Of a DNA stretch of 64,000 bases, positions 10,996-22,935 are shown piece by piece. The DNA is from Leishmania donovani (lineage: Eukaryota; Euglenozoa; Kinetoplastea; Trypanosomatida; Trypanosomatidae). The stretch is from positions 520,291 through 584,290 of the forward strand of contig NC_018249.1 in the NCBI RefSeq assembly GCF_000227135.1, given 5' to 3'. Each line of letters begins with the position of its first letter. The first letter of the stretch is position 1. A program made the translations under genes and the position numbers. The notes beneath the pieces are model-generated. The model had not been told where the DNA came from. It saw nothing but the letters and a program-made list of their open reading frames with translations, and ran no database searches.

Positions 10996-13716
10996 CCCCA
11001 CCAGCCCTATCGGTACGCAGCTGCTTCCTAGAGCTCTTTGTTGCTACCCGCTGCTTCTGTACACTCCTGAAGTGAGCGTGCGTGCTTACGTGAGGTGTGC
11101 AGCCTCAGAGGTGGTGAATACTGAGGAGAAAGAGAAGCACAAAGACAGGCACAAACGCGCGTGGGGAGGGTCCCGCAAAACAGAAAAGGAGAAACAAGAA
11201 GACAGCGTAGATGTCCGAAGCTGCTCGATGTGTGTGTGTGTGTGTATGTGTGTTTACGCTTACACGTACCGGTGCAGAGGTGCTCGTGTATGGGGCTCTA
11301 TAGGCTGGGATGGGGACAGGGGTTAAGCAAGGATTTGATAATAATAATAAAATGATAAAGGAGGCGACGGCACCTTTGTTAGCACTGCCGTGTACCGTGT
11401 GAGTGTGTCTCTGTGTGTGTGTGTGTGTATGGCGGAGGGACACGGGGGACGCTTGGGTGCCCTCATAATAACAGCAGTAGAAAAACTACGGCGCCAAGGA
11501 AACAGTCTAGAGGGAAGAAGCCGAAAAGAAGCGAAAAGCGGCGGAGCAAACAACGTGTGAGACACGCGCGCGTGCGGCTTTTCGCCTCGACCACCCCTCC
11601 GCGTCAGGGGAAGCCCCGGGGAAAAGAGAAGGAGTGAGCGATGCGGAGCACGGTAGACAGACGAACAAACACAACAAGAGCAGGCCCGAACGTACACGGG
11701 AGGAAAGAACGGAACACACAGCCGCGCAACGCAAAAGGCGAAAAAGGGGGAGAAGGAAGAGAGAGACTACCGACACGCACGCACACACAGCGGCTTGGCG
11801 CTCCGGCGGCGATGTACTTCTTCTTGTGAAGTACTGCTGCCGGCGTAATGTGTGATAGGATTTGTGCACCTGCCCTAGTCGCCCTGGAGGGGGTTGCGAC
11901 TGTAGCAGCGGTGGTGGCGGTGTTCGACGTGAGGGATGACAGTGATGTGAAAAGAAAGGAAAACGCACAACACGCACACGTGATATGTAACAATCAAGGT
12001 CAAACGGCTTAACGCTTTTCTTCATGTAATGATGCACAATAGTGCCCCTCCCCGCCACCTCTCCAATACTCTCCTCCTTTCCCTGCCTGACTGATAGACT
12101 GACCCCTTGGCTTGGCGATCTTGGTGCTAGTGCCGATAGAGGTCTGATACGGGAGATCACTCTGGGCGATGATGAAGGGACCTCGGTTGTCTGTAGAGTT
12201 TGGAGAATAAGGCGTGCACAAAAACGGTAAAGTGCAGCCCAACAAGGAAGGTCGCGCTGCACTAGTGCTGAGCGTCTCTCGGTGACGTCTTGTGCGCGCG
12301 CGTATGCGCGTGTTTTATGAGGTTGGTTGTGTGTCAGTGCCCTTTCTCGCATACGTGTGAGTGTGTGTGTGTGTGCACCGGTGGCCACGCACCTCTCCCC
12401 AGAGAGTGGCCTAAAGGCTGTCGCTAGCGCAGTAGCAGTGATCAAAACCAGCCGCTGAAGCACAGCGGCGAGATTACGAGATGTGCCTGCAGTAGGCGCA
12501 GGTGCTGTGTATGGAGAAGCGAGAGAGAGTGAGTGAGGCTCGGCGAGAGGACACAGTGGACGGAACGAAAACCGAACAAGCAAGAGAGCGGTGAGGGGCG
12601 GAGAAGGAGCGAGAGAGAGAGAGGGGGGACCACACAAAAATAAAGCGGGTGCCCGCACTCACACAAATAACGAAGCGCGAAACAAAGGCGCCACAAGACA
12701 GCAGCACTCCCTCACGAGCTCACGCACACGTGCGCTTGGCAAGCTCGCGCCTGTTCAGATGCGTGCAGGGGAGTGCGAAGAAGACGACAGCGTATTTGCG
12801 TTGCCGTTGTTTGCTGCTGCTGCTGTTCCTTCTGTTGCTTGCTTGACCCCCCCCCCCTAGAATGCGTTCGCATCGACTGCGTGCGTGTGTGTGTATGTGT
12901 GTGTGCAACAGATTCGGAAGGAGCGCATACATTTATGTGAGTTTATGAGCCAGCATGCGCAGCCAAGCCGTCCCGAGACGTCATAGAGACAGTGAGAGAG
13001 AGAGCGATAGGGGAGAGAGCTGGAAGAGAAGGTTAAAAAAAAAGAAACGCATTCAAGGCAAGGGAGCCCGCGCCCATGCCGGCAAGCACAAGAGGAGATG
13101 TTCGTACATAGTCGGCACGACAATATCTGCATGAGTGTGTTGTCCTCTGTGGCGCGCCTGTGTGCGAGTCCGTCAACGACTACCCAGTGAGCACCGACTG
13201 CCGAAGATCGGCAGTAGAGCAGGAGGACACAAAGTGAAGACAGAAAGAGAGAGAGAAATGCGCCTACGCACGAATACTCTCGTGCTCTCCTCACCTCACA
13301 AAACACGCATGGCCCGCACGCTCGCGCTCTCCTCGCGTCCTTTCTGCGTGTGCGCACGCGCGCACCTCGCACATACCTTCTCGTATCGCATCTAAAGAGC
13401 GGGAGAGGAAGGAAAGAGGGGATGCGTGTCCTTTGTCACTGCAGTGCTGTGTTGAGATGTCCAACGACAACGGCAACGATAACAAGGGGAAGCTAAACAA
13501 AAAGTTGGCGACAGCGACAGCGCACTCTGCCAACTGCGAGCACTACGCCTGAGAAGTGGGAAGGTGTACGGTGCGTACGTCTCTGTCTCTGAGAAGGGTG
13601 GAGGGGGGTGGAAACGACGGGTCCCAGGCGTTGGACCACAGCGCGCGGGTACCCGCCGACTACACCACCACCCGCCGCTGCCTGCAGCCAAGGCATCCAG
13701 ACCCACACACGCGCCG
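10996..13716. other. Intergenic region, no gene seen
   Basis: These 2.7 kb hold GT microsatellites (near 11227-11249 and 11410-11430), purine-rich low-complexity runs and a C run at 12847-12857. A 383-codon minus frame at 11507-12658 is Ser/Pro/Arg/Cys-rich, lacks domain character and has an unlikely composition. I read it as UTR. Confidence 0.65.
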
Positions 13717-15462
13717 CTACAGCTCTGGTGAGTGGTGTGAGGTAAAGACGTGGAACTGTTGGAAGTCTTCCAGCAGCGGGTTGTACCCGCTGCGAGTTGT
13801 GAAGAGCGCCGTCTTGTCACCGCCGTGGGTCTGCCAGAACACAGGATGTCGCATCGACTCCACCTCCTTCTGCGCCCCACAGATGCGGGCATAGACAATG
13901 GACAGGTGATCAAAGTCTGTTGGGAAGCACATGTCGACCATGCCAGCATTCGCATGCAGTGCGTCGACGGGCTTGCGCAGGTACATGTCCTTGGCCACGC
14001 GCAGCTTCACCTGCAGCACAGGGCCGTTCACGCCGGGCAATGCTTGTCGCACGCTAGACCAGTCCGCCGCGAAGAGGTGATGGCGAGGGAAGTACTGAGC
14101 GAGCATTTCAAGAAAGACCATCTGCACTGTGGGCAGCCAGGCAGTGTGGAAGGGGCTCATGATGTACGCCATCTTCGTGAATATCGCGATGGTGGAGTCG
14201 GCCATATTGGGCTCGATGCTCCGCCGATTCGGTGCGTCAAGGGTTTCGCGGCCCTCAGTAAGGCACAGCACCTTCAAGTTGTGAAACGACTCCTCTTGCA
14301 TCCAATTAAGGTAGCGCAGGTAACGCAGAATAATTGGATCCTGTAGGGCGTAGTAGCGCTCGTGCGCCGTGGCGAGGTTGTCGTGCTGCTGAAAGCCGAA
14401 CCAATGCTCACTCACGACCGCCTCTTGGTCCCACAACACGCAGTCGTGTGGCATGCCGGAGAAGAGCTCCACGGCAAGCACGACGCAGCGCCGCTTCTCC
14501 AGCTGCCGCCAGTTCAGCACCGACAGGTGGTGGATGTTGACGTGGTGGTAGTGGTGGATAAGCTTGTTGCGCAGTACCTGGATCAGATGCGGGTTCTGCT
14601 CCACGGCGTGGTACTCGCATGCCGCGTAGAGGTCGGGAAAGTGCTCGGCCAGGTAGTCGAGTACAGACAACGCTAGAGCACCGGTGCCGGCACCGATGTC
14701 ATACACGATGAGCGGCTCGCGGGGATCAAACTTGGCGCGGTGTGTCGTCACGAGGTACTCCGCCAGCACCCAGCCGTAGTAGGGCTGAAAGAGCTGCGTG
14801 GGTGTCACGAAACCCGGCGTCGACTCATGCAGCTTCGTGGCATACCGTTCATAGTCATGCTGGTTGCGCAGTGAGGCGAACGGGATGGGGTCGAAGTAGC
14901 CCGTGGTCATCAGTTGGCGATACTTGCGAAACAGCTTCGGATAGTAGCCCCACTTGTTGTTGTAGAGGGCAAAGTGCACAAAGTCCCGCATGATGAGCCT
15001 CGTGCCCAGAGACGGGTGGTCGGAAACGGCGCCGCCCTCGAAGACGATCATGTCCTCGAACATCTTGCGCTGCCGCTCCACGCGCTTCTCCTCGAGCACG
15101 GCCACGATCTGGTCCAGACGCGCCTCGCTTGTAATGTCATTCTGCGAGGAGACGACAGACGGAACGCCGCTGCGACCACCACAAAAGACCGCGGCAGCAG
15201 CCCCAGCACCCGTGGAGCCGACTTCAACGCCTCCCTCGGCAGGGTGCACCATGATGGAGGGTGCCTCCGCCTGCTCAGACACCGATGCAGGCGCCGCTGT
15301 CTCTTCGTCCGTGATGGGGCTGCTGCTGGCTTCTCTCGCCGGGATCTCCGAGCACGAAGTGAGCTGGGATGAAGATGGTGCTGACAATGTCGACCGCGGA
15401 GCCCGCAACAATCGCGACCGCAGGAGAAGCCCCACCACTGGCGCCATTTCATCATGGAGCAT
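13717..15462 (-). CDS. NDUFAF7: MidA/NDUFAF7-family mitochondrial SAM-dependent methyltransferase
   Basis: This protein belongs to the DUF185/MidA family, whose animal and fungal-like members methylate a complex I subunit and are needed for complex I assembly. The SAM-binding motif I is VYDIGAGTGAL. It is preceded by the family's substrate-binding front part, including RDFVHFALYNNKWGYY and the YFDPIPFASL/TPTQLFQPYYGWVLAEYL region. EYHAVEQNPHL follows motif I. The open frame extends upstream to a GTG at 15708, but the stretch after a plausible acceptor near 15533 gives the ATG at 15462 (MLHDEMAP). A second ATG at 15447 begins an Arg-rich, acidic-free presequence (MAPVVGLLLRSRLLRAP) typical of mitochondrial import. 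Residues 40-120 are low-complexity. The product should act in the mitochondrial matrix. The fold assignment is firm; the exact target is inferred from the family. Confidence 0.85.
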   Translation of the reverse strand: MLHDEMAPVVGLLLRSRLLRAPRSTLSAPSSSQLTSCSEIPAREASSSPITDEETAAPASVSEQAEAPSIMVHPAEGGVEVGSTGAGAAAAVFCGGRSGVPSVVSSQNDITSEARLDQIVAVLEEKRVERQRKMFEDMIVFEGGAVSDHPSLGTRLIMRDFVHFALYNNKWGYYPKLFRKYRQLMTTGYFDPIPFASLRNQHDYERYATKLHESTPGFVTPTQLFQPYYGWVLAEYLVTTHRAKFDPREPLIVYDIGAGTGALALSVLDYLAEHFPDLYAACEYHAVEQNPHLIQVLRNKLIHHYHHVNIHHLSVLNWRQLEKRRCVVLAVELFSGMPHDCVLWDQEAVVSEHWFGFQQHDNLATAHERYYALQDPIILRYLRYLNWMQEESFHNLKVLCLTEGRETLDAPNRRSIEPNMADSTIAIFTKMAYIMSPFHTAWLPTVQMVFLEMLAQYFPRHHLFAADWSSVRQALPGVNGPVLQVKLRVAKDMYLRKPVDALHANAGMVDMCFPTDFDHLSIVYARICGAQKEVESMRHPVFWQTHGGDKTALFTTRSGYNPLLEDFQQFHVFTSHHSPEL

Positions 15463-17340
15463 CAGCTGTGTCGGGCCGAGCGCCAGCGATGCCTTGCCTG
15501 CAGATACCAGAGTCGCTCCGCCGTGTATTCTGTGAGAAGCGACATTGAGGATAGACGCGGCAGCGACTAGGCCAGCGCCTCTGCGCTGGCGTCCAAGAGT
15601 GTACAACGGTGCTGCAACGCGCATCTCGCTCTCCCTCGCTCGTGAAGGCGGATCGCGTGTTGGCTCGACCGCCAACTGGCACCACAGGCCTTCTAAAGAA
15701 TTCCGCACGCAGCCTTCGCTTTCGTTTCGGGCGTCTCCCAGCTCGATGTTGCTCGGTCACCGCCGCTGATGCCGACAGGCCTGACAGTGCGCGTGTGTGC
15801 ATATACACATGTATGCATGCGCGTGCGTGTGCCACTTTGTGTCCGTGCAGGCCAGGATGGTGGATGCACGACGGTGGATGCAGGCAGCAGACACGTCTGA
15901 GGAATAAAACTCGGATCTGCGGCGCGCAAGTGCGTGTGCGTCACAGAGAGAGAGGGGGGATAGCGCGAAATAGAGCGATACACGCTGAAGAGCACAACGG
16001 CGCGTTGTGGTGCGGTTCCGCGCAACACACACAGAGATAGCGGTGTTGGGAAAGTCGCGCGAAGCAGGAGGAGGGGCTCGTAGCGGAAGGGGGACGACGA
16101 GGCACACACCGAATGGCTTGACAGGAAGCATATAGGAAAGGAGAGGCGATGAGAAGCGTAGAGAACACAGAGCACACGAGAGACATGATCCTTACCGTCA
16201 TAAAGGGGGCAAGCTGGACGACGTCTCACCTTAAGGACAACGAAGAGAAGAGAGGCATCTGAGCAGCAGCAGCAGCAGCAGTGCCCCTCCCCCGACCGCA
16301 ACCCGCGAAAGCTTGTGCGAAAGATGGGACGGGAAAACGATAACAAAAATGAGCACCAGGCCGGCACACGCGGCTTACGCGGTTACGCAGCCGCCGCCCC
16401 CCGCTGAAGGATTGTGCGGAGAGGGCGGAAGAGGCAGGGAGAGACAATGGCAGAGGGGATGCGGGGCTGGGCCCCACCTTTGCATGAACTCGTAGAGGTG
16501 CATGGGCAGCGCTCGGCTCGTCGGAGTGCTCCTCCAAGTGCTGTTTCCGCATCCACCCGCCCCCGCTTCGTGTGCAAACCAACGACACCACAACGGCCAA
16601 CGCCGCCCGAAAGCGCAAGAAAGAGGGATGAGAGGGTGCGCAAGGTCTCTGCATGCCCCTTTTCCCTTCGTTTTTTTTTCGGTTCACACAAACTTTAGCT
16701 GATGTGGCAGTGATACTGAAATTCAAGAGTCGCGCCATCTAATCGAAGGTCGGGGGAGGTCCTGTCGCATCCGCAGAAACACACACACACACACGGGCAC
16801 CACCACCGCAGAATCGGGAAGCATGAGAGAGAGCAAGAGGGTGGAGTGAGGTGGGTACGGGGGCGGGACACAGAGAGAGAGACAGACAGAGCGAAAGCAA
16901 TGGAGAAGGAAAAGAATGGAAGACGCTACACCGCGGAAGGGAAGAAGCGACATCACGAAGTTGATTAACAATAAGGAGCGGGAGGAAGAAAAGAAAGCAT
17001 ACACCCAAACAGCGGCAACCACCACAAGACACATCGATCGTCATCAGCGGCACCGGCTCTCGTCAGCCAGTCACTTAAGCGCACGGATTTCAGCAGTAGT
17101 GTGTCATCCTACCTCGTGTGCTACATCAGACAGAGTGAGAAGCAGGCAGAACTCAGCAGCATTGGGATCCTCCTCCACATCTCGCCTACTTGATCGCGAG
17201 AGGGACTGCGTCTAGCGGGAGCACGGCACAAATTCGCACCGTGCACGTACGTCGATTCGGAAGAAAAAGGAAAAAAAAATATGTAAAGAGATAGAGGCAG
17301 GGCCCGCAGCCGCGGCAGCTGCAATGAGGGACGCCTCCGT
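15463..17340. other. Intergenic region, no gene seen
   Basis: The 1.9 kb between the MidA-like and DHHC genes contains only GT/CA tracts, G/A-rich runs and short incidental frames. It should hold the 5' UTR and acceptor of the MidA-like gene and the 3' UTR of the DHHC gene. Confidence 0.65.
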
Positions 17341-18525
17341 CTACTCGCTTTGTTGCACCGGCTCAAATGTGTAGGAGATGCCGTCGGAGACAGGGGCGTC
17401 GGATCGCCCTTCGCCACGCTCCGGCACTGGCAGATATTGCTGCCGCCCCGCCGACGAGTACGCCGCTCGCCTTCTAATGTCCTCCGCCCTCGACCCCGAC
17501 GACTCCTGCGAACCTTCCTCGCACACAGCGCTTGCGCCAGAAGCGTCATTAAGCGTCGGCTGCTGCGGCGACACCGAGGAATCAGCCTCCCCGTCCCGGT
17601 TGTCCTCCTCGTTCATGTCCGGCCCATTAGCGTGATCGGCGCCGTGTCTCTTAAAGTTGCGCCGCTTGCGCAGCTCGAAGCAGGCAAGCGAGCCCTTCGA
17701 CTCCGGCTCGCCGTGCTGGCTGCGGTACTCGCCAAGCGCCCGCTTCTTCTCGCGCCTCTTGACAATGTGCTCGTAAGTAGACTGGTGGGTGATGTCGAGG
17801 TAGACATGGAAGCAGATGAGCTTACCGAGGGAGCCGATGCCGGCGACAGCGATGAGCAGGCATACAAAGTTGAAGACCACGAGAGCGGGGAAGGCTCGAA
17901 TAGGGCTGTGGTAGGCTTGCGTGTGCATGTGGCGCTTGAAGGCGTCAACGTCGCGCAGCATCAGCTGAATCGTATAAAGGCTTAAGGCCGTCACCCAAGC
18001 CATCCCAGCCCAGGCGACGCCCATGAAAGTTGCGAAGAGGCGGTAGTTCTTGGCGCCGACGCAGCTGTTCAGCCAGCGACAGTGATGATCGAAACCTGGG
18101 ACGCACTTGTCGCACACGCTGCAGTGCTTGCAGCCTACCTGTACAAATCGCCGACAGAAGACACACGGCTCCGTACTGGGCTCCGCCGACTCTGGCACGA
18201 GCTCATCCTGGTTGAGGCGAGGGAGGTCTGTGCGGAAGACAGCGGGGTCCTGCTGAGGGTACAACTCCAGCGCCACCTTCGTGAAGACGACTGAGGTCAT
18301 GAGTACGGATGAGATGACGAGCACGACGGCAAAGCGTGCGCCGTCGAAGAAGGGGATCTGTACCATAAAGTGCAGCGCTGCCAGCACGGCAATCGCGGCC
18401 CAAGCGCTGATCTGCAGTGCATCCAGGGGGTACTCGTAACCACTTCGGCGTGGACGCACCGGGTCGCCATAGATGTCCTTCCACTCGCCCTCCTCGCTCT
18501 GCGGTCTGCAGCAACGAAACAACAT
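17341..18525 (-). CDS. DHHC-type protein S-acyltransferase (palmitoyltransferase)
   Basis: This is a membrane enzyme that attaches palmitate to cysteines of target proteins. Two transmembrane helices lie at about residues 40-60 and 65-85. The Cys-rich domain follows: CVFCRRF, GCKHCSVCDKC, then PGFDHHCRWLNSCVG with the catalytic DHHC at 146-149. Two more helices lie at about 165-190 and 213-237. A TTxE-like element reads STYE. The C-tail is long, acidic and Ser-rich. The size (394 aa) and four-helix layout are normal for the family. The start at 18525 is fixed by the upstream sequence: a T12 tract ending in CAG lies only 8 nt before this ATG. The extra open codons upstream are therefore the polypyrimidine tract. 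MLFRCC at the N-terminus puts two Cys beside the membrane. The substrate and compartment cannot be read from sequence. Confidence 0.95.
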   Translation of the reverse strand: MLFRCCRPQSEEGEWKDIYGDPVRPRRSGYEYPLDALQISAWAAIAVLAALHFMVQIPFFDGARFAVVLVISSVLMTSVVFTKVALELYPQQDPAVFRTDLPRLNQDELVPESAEPSTEPCVFCRRFVQVGCKHCSVCDKCVPGFDHHCRWLNSCVGAKNYRLFATFMGVAWAGMAWVTALSLYTIQLMLRDVDAFKRHMHTQAYHSPIRAFPALVVFNFVCLLIAVAGIGSLGKLICFHVYLDITHQSTYEHIVKRREKKRALGEYRSQHGEPESKGSLACFELRKRRNFKRHGADHANGPDMNEEDNRDGEADSSVSPQQPTLNDASGASAVCEEGSQESSGSRAEDIRRRAAYSSAGRQQYLPVPERGEGRSDAPVSDGISYTFEPVQQSE

Positions 18526-18548
18526 TACGCGAACTGAAAAAAAAAAAA
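18526..18548 (-). promoter_or_regulatory. Trans-splice acceptor of the DHHC gene (T12-CAG)
   Basis: On the minus strand twelve Ts are followed directly by CAG (plus 18534-18536) and, 8 nt later, the ATG. The resulting 5' UTR before the spliced leader is about 8 nt. This decides the start. Confidence 0.75.
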
Positions 18549-21500
18549 GGTGCACGGCAAGTGCGTGTTAGTGTTATGGAATCTTTTTGTGGGTGTGTGT
18601 GGGGGCGGAGCACTTCCTGCCCTCGCTGGTGTGCGGCCAGAGATAGACCGAGAGAGAAAAGGAAACGGAGGAGGAAGAGTAGGAAGAGGAGGGGACGCTT
18701 CAGCTGAGGGATGACCATCCCGTTTTCTAACCGATCATGCGCAATTGCCATCAAGCGTGTCGGACGCGGCCAGGTAGATGGGGGGCGGAAGGGGAAGCGG
18801 GCACCTGCATGCCACCCTCACGGGATTCGTGTTTCATTGTTTCCATGGCGTCTGCGAACGCGCAGTGATCATTCTTCCCTTATCCGTCCCTTCTCAGACG
18901 GTGGATGTGATGATGGGGGCGTGGGGGGAGGGGGGCTGCCTTGAATTCGCAGACGAGGTAGCAGAGCCAGTTGATCATCCTTCCCAAACAGAAGAAGGGG
19001 AGAAAGAGATCCGCCAAGCCCCACACGCGCAGAGACACCCGTGCGTTGCTGCCGGAAGCCGCCCGAACGAAACAGCGGAGGCCCCTCACCCTCCCCTCTT
19101 CATTGCAAGAGGGCGAAACACATTTTTCTTGCACAATGAGAAGGAAATCAGAGGTGAGGAAAGAACCAATGTCGAACTCCGTGACAGAAGCGTGGGAGAT
19201 CAGCTGAACGGAGCAGGCGGAAGTGCATACACACGCGTGACCCCGATCTTGAAAAACAAAACCGAATCGACGCACACACACTATCTCTGGGCACCGCCCC
19301 GACGAAACTGAAAACTTTCCGTTCTCAGCAGGGGACTGTGGTGGTTGGGGAGGGGAGGGGAGGGGAGGGGAAGAGGTGGTGCTGATCTCGCCCAACCAGC
19401 TGCGGAAGAGGAAAACGAGGGAGGGCAAGAGAAGCGAAATTCGCCTTGACTAACGGCTCTGGGCACGTCTGTGCCGTCGTGTATGCAAAGCCAGAGAGAT
19501 GGGATTCTACGACATCAGGGAAAGGATACATCAGCGTTGCGAGGAGACACGCTGTGGAGTATGAGGAAGCCGCTGAGGGTTGGCCGCAAAGACGGATTTG
19601 CACCCACACCGATCCCTTATCGGCTCCGTCGGCGCGGCCGGGGAGAAGCAGCGTGGAAACGGCAGCAACAGCAGTGATGGCCGCGTGAGCAAGCATGTAA
19701 GCAGCAAAGCCAGCGTGCCGCAGAGATCAGAAAGCAAAGAGAAGCGAAGGTGGCTTGAGAGGAACACCCCCGGCTGTGGTGACCAGGGGAAGAAGAAAAA
19801 ACAGAATAGCCACGAGCCCGAAAAGGTGCGCCTCCGTGCGCGTCTATGCGTGCGCGTGTTTCATGTATGTCCTGAGTGCACCCGCCTGTCGTGGCCGTTC
19901 CAAGTGCAGCGGCAGATGCACGCTGCCTGCGTGCACACCCTCTCACAGAGGGAGACACCGTGAGAAGCAGGCAGGCGCAAAGCTGGGCAAGGAGCACTGG
20001 CACACACACACACGCACACACACGTGCGCATACAAGCAAGCGAAGAAGACGAAAAATGAAAAGCGCCACCGAAATTTTTCAAAGGTCAGGCTCCACGAGG
20101 CAGCGCTCTGTTTTTTTTTTTTGCTTGCTCGCATCGACAAGTCGACTGGAGAACGCGGAGGAGAGGGCAGGAGGGTTCGGAATCGCTCGAAGTGCTGGGG
20201 AAGCGAAGAGAGGCAGTGAAGAACTGAGAAGGGGGCGAGAGACCGAGCGGGCGTATGCAGAAAATGCCGGGGCTGAAGGGTTGTGGACGCTGAAGCAAGC
20301 ATGGCAGAGCTATCTAAGCAGCAACAACAACGATGCCGGCACGAGCTCGGCTGTGTCCCGCTCCTGCGTGAGCCTGTGCGTCTGATTGCTTGTGTGCGTG
20401 TGTTCAGGGAGGAAAGGGCAGAGAGCTTTCCGTCTCCCGCTGCCTAAGCTATGCGTGCGCGGGCACCTCAAAAAGAAAATAGACAGAGGTTGAAGATGAA
20501 AAACGCGCAGTTGCGTGTGTCGCGACGTCGCCGTCATCTCGACTGACGCACGCGTGCAAGAGTCCGCCAGCGGGTGCACGGAGGGAGAAGCCTATTCGAA
20601 CGGTGCCTTCTTCGTTCTTTTTCTTTGCATGTACTTTCTCTCGCCGATAGTCCCCGGCCCTCCTCTGCGGATGTGCGCGTCCATCTTCGCGTTTTCACTG
20701 GCGGTGGTTACTCCACTCGAGATCGAGAGAGACAGAGACAGAGTCGGGGAGACGACATGAAAAAAAGAGCGGGATGCGCGAACGAAAATCGGAGGTGGTA
20801 GAGAGACGGCGTAAGAAAGAGCGGCAGATCTACGACAAGTTCAGCGCTTTTAAACACCCCCCCCCCCTTTACAGCCACACAGGCACACATACACATTGTG
20901 GCAAATATGCTAGACATCCACGTTCACACGCGCCGAAAGGGCAAGGGATGACGTGGCATGTGCGCGACGTCGGGATAGCAGCACGGGTTGTCATGCACCC
21001 CCCAGCCCCGATTCTCTCTGCACGACCGAGAGAGAAACGTGCCGTGCGGGAGGGATCCCTGGAGTGCTTTCTCCCTCTCGCTCTGAGGATCTACAGCGCC
21101 ACAGGGGAGGGGGGCAAAGCATCGGCAGTGAAAGTGTCCGCGTTTTCTGTTGGAGCGCTTCGCGCTCTTCTCACGATGTGTCTGTCTTCGTGTGCGTGTG
21201 TGTGTGTGTTTGCGGGTGGCGCTGTTATACACACGCACACGCGCACAAACACACATGCACCTTTCCCTCGAATCCTCTAGAGCCAGAGAAAGTGGACTGA
21301 AAGGCAGAGAGACACGACCAAGAAGCAAAAGAAACACGAACTCGAAGACTGCACGACGCATTGATGATCGCGCGGTGGCCTGCATCCCTCACTCCTTCTC
21401 CCCCTCCCCCTCCCTCCCTCCAAGAAACGCGCACCCACGCCCACACACACACACACACATACGTGCAATCCACGCGCACGCTAGTGATTGCAGTACGGTG

Positions 21501-21749
21501 GCTGCAAACGTTGCGCTCGTTTCCGGGGGAGGGTGTGGGGAAGAGGGTGGTTGCATGTTCACGCCTGCGGACATGTAGACATGGTTGCTTACATAAACGA
21601 AAAGTATGCATAAAAAAATAGAACCGAAATCACCTCGCGCACCCCTCAGCCTCTCCCCCGCGTCACATGCACTCGGACGGAGGCCGAGGAAAGGAGCCGG
21701 CGAACGGGGGGGGGGGAGGGGGGCAGGGGGCAGGCGTTTCCACCACACC
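18549..21749. other. Intergenic region, no gene seen
   Basis: The 3.2 kb between the DHHC and FPPS genes show GT/CA tracts (for example near 21200 and 21445), T and C homopolymers, and no frame with domain character. The part next to 21750 should be the FPPS 3' UTR and includes G runs at 21706-21722. Confidence 0.65.
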
Positions 21750-22838
21750 TTACTTTTGGCGCTTGTAAGTCTTGCTCCAAAGCACCTTCACGCTAGCCGC
21801 GAAGGCGGTATTCTGCGCCTCCAGCGCAGCGATGAGCTGCTCGATCTCCGCCACAACGGCCTTCTCGTACTCCTCGAAGCGGGCGAGCAGGTTCTGCTCG
21901 GTGTAAAGCTGCTTGATAACTACGACCTTGGCCGGATCGGTGGAACCGTAGTTAGCCTTGAACTCCGCGACCTTCTCGGCCGGAGCGGTCGTCAGGAAGG
22001 TGACGGCGAGCCACGAGCACTTGGCGTCTTCAATGTCGGTGCCGATTTTTCCAAGCTTCTCGGGCGGAGTGAAGCAGTCCATCACGTCGTCCTGCACCTG
22101 AAAGTACTCGCCCATCACCATGGCCACCTTGTGCGTCGCCTCCTTGTCCACTTTCTCCACTGTCCCGCTCACCAGCAGGCCCATCACCAGCGGCAGCCAG
22201 TAGGTGTAGTAGGCGGTCTTGTACACAACGATGCGGCGGTGGTTGAAGGGTGTGTACTCGATGTAGTCGGTCGTGTTGGCGTGCGCCACGTTGGCGTCCA
22301 GCTTCGCTGAGTCTACCATCGACGTGACGTCGTACAGCTGACCAATCGTGGTAGTGAGATCGACGTCGTGGAAAACGCGCAGCACCTCGGCGAGGAACGG
22401 GCGGTCGGCGAAGTAGTGCAGCGCCATCTGCGTCGCCCAGGCCAGCAGAATGAGACCGTCATTGATGGCCACCTGCGTGGTCACGCCGGGGTGCAGGTAC
22501 CAGCACGGCTTGCCGCGGCGAGTCTTGCTGTGGTCCATGATGTCGTCCTCCACAAGGAAATGGGCCTGCAGCATCTCGATCATCCAGCCGCACACACACG
22601 CGTCGTGCAGAACGCGCTCCATCGCAGCTGCATCCATCTTCGTATCCTTCGCCATCGCCTCCGCCACGTCCACGACACAGAGGCCGCGGTTGTACTTGCC
22701 GCCGAGGCACGTAGTGTCCATCATAGACTTTAGGTAGCCCTTGCGGTGGACATCCATTTCGAAGCGCTTCTCCGCATCGCCGAGTAGGAACTCCTGAACC
22801 TCCTCGTACACCTTCTGGAAGCGTTCCATGTGCGCCAT
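21750..22838 (-). CDS. FPPS: Farnesyl pyrophosphate synthase
   Basis: The enzyme condenses dimethylallyl and isopentenyl diphosphate to geranyl and then farnesyl diphosphate, feeding sterol, dolichol, ubiquinone and prenylation pathways. It is the nitrogen-bisphosphonate target in these parasites. At 362 aa it matches the Leishmania enzyme almost throughout as I remember it. The first Asp-rich motif DDIMD is at 98-102, followed by the RRGKPCWY segment. The second, DDVMD, is at 250-254 in GEYFQVQDDVMD. FNHRRIVVYKTAYYTY contains the conserved KT. The protein has the kinetoplastid-type length and ends in KTYKRQK. The start is the first ATG after a pyrimidine tract and CAG at 22884-22886. I see no defects. 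Confidence 0.98.
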   Translation of the reverse strand: MAHMERFQKVYEEVQEFLLGDAEKRFEMDVHRKGYLKSMMDTTCLGGKYNRGLCVVDVAEAMAKDTKMDAAAMERVLHDACVCGWMIEMLQAHFLVEDDIMDHSKTRRGKPCWYLHPGVTTQVAINDGLILLAWATQMALHYFADRPFLAEVLRVFHDVDLTTTIGQLYDVTSMVDSAKLDANVAHANTTDYIEYTPFNHRRIVVYKTAYYTYWLPLVMGLLVSGTVEKVDKEATHKVAMVMGEYFQVQDDVMDCFTPPEKLGKIGTDIEDAKCSWLAVTFLTTAPAEKVAEFKANYGSTDPAKVVVIKQLYTEQNLLARFEEYEKAVVAEIEQLIAALEAQNTAFAASVKVLWSKTYKRQK

Positions 22839-22935
22839 GATGGCCGAATATGATGCCGCTCGTTGCGTCTAATCTTGTTTGATCTGAGAAGAGCGCGACT
22901 CAAACAGCCGATAGCGATGGGGAGTAAAGAAAGAA
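22839..22935 (-). promoter_or_regulatory. Putative trans-splice acceptor and 5' UTR of FPPS
   Basis: On the minus strand a T-rich tract (plus about 22925-22941) is followed by GCGCTCTTCTCAG, ending at plus 22884. This leaves a 5' UTR of about 45 nt. Confidence 0.5.

Noticed and set aside
11507..12658. 383-codon minus-strand frame in the intergenic region
   Set aside because: Biased Ser/Pro/Arg/Cys/Leu composition from low-complexity UTR sequence, no domain, and it includes GT/CA tract translations.
15463..15708. Upstream extension of the MidA-like methyltransferase to 15708
   Set aside because: The upstream limit is a GTG, acceptor-like AGs lie inside the extension, and a good mitochondrial presequence begins at 15447-15462.
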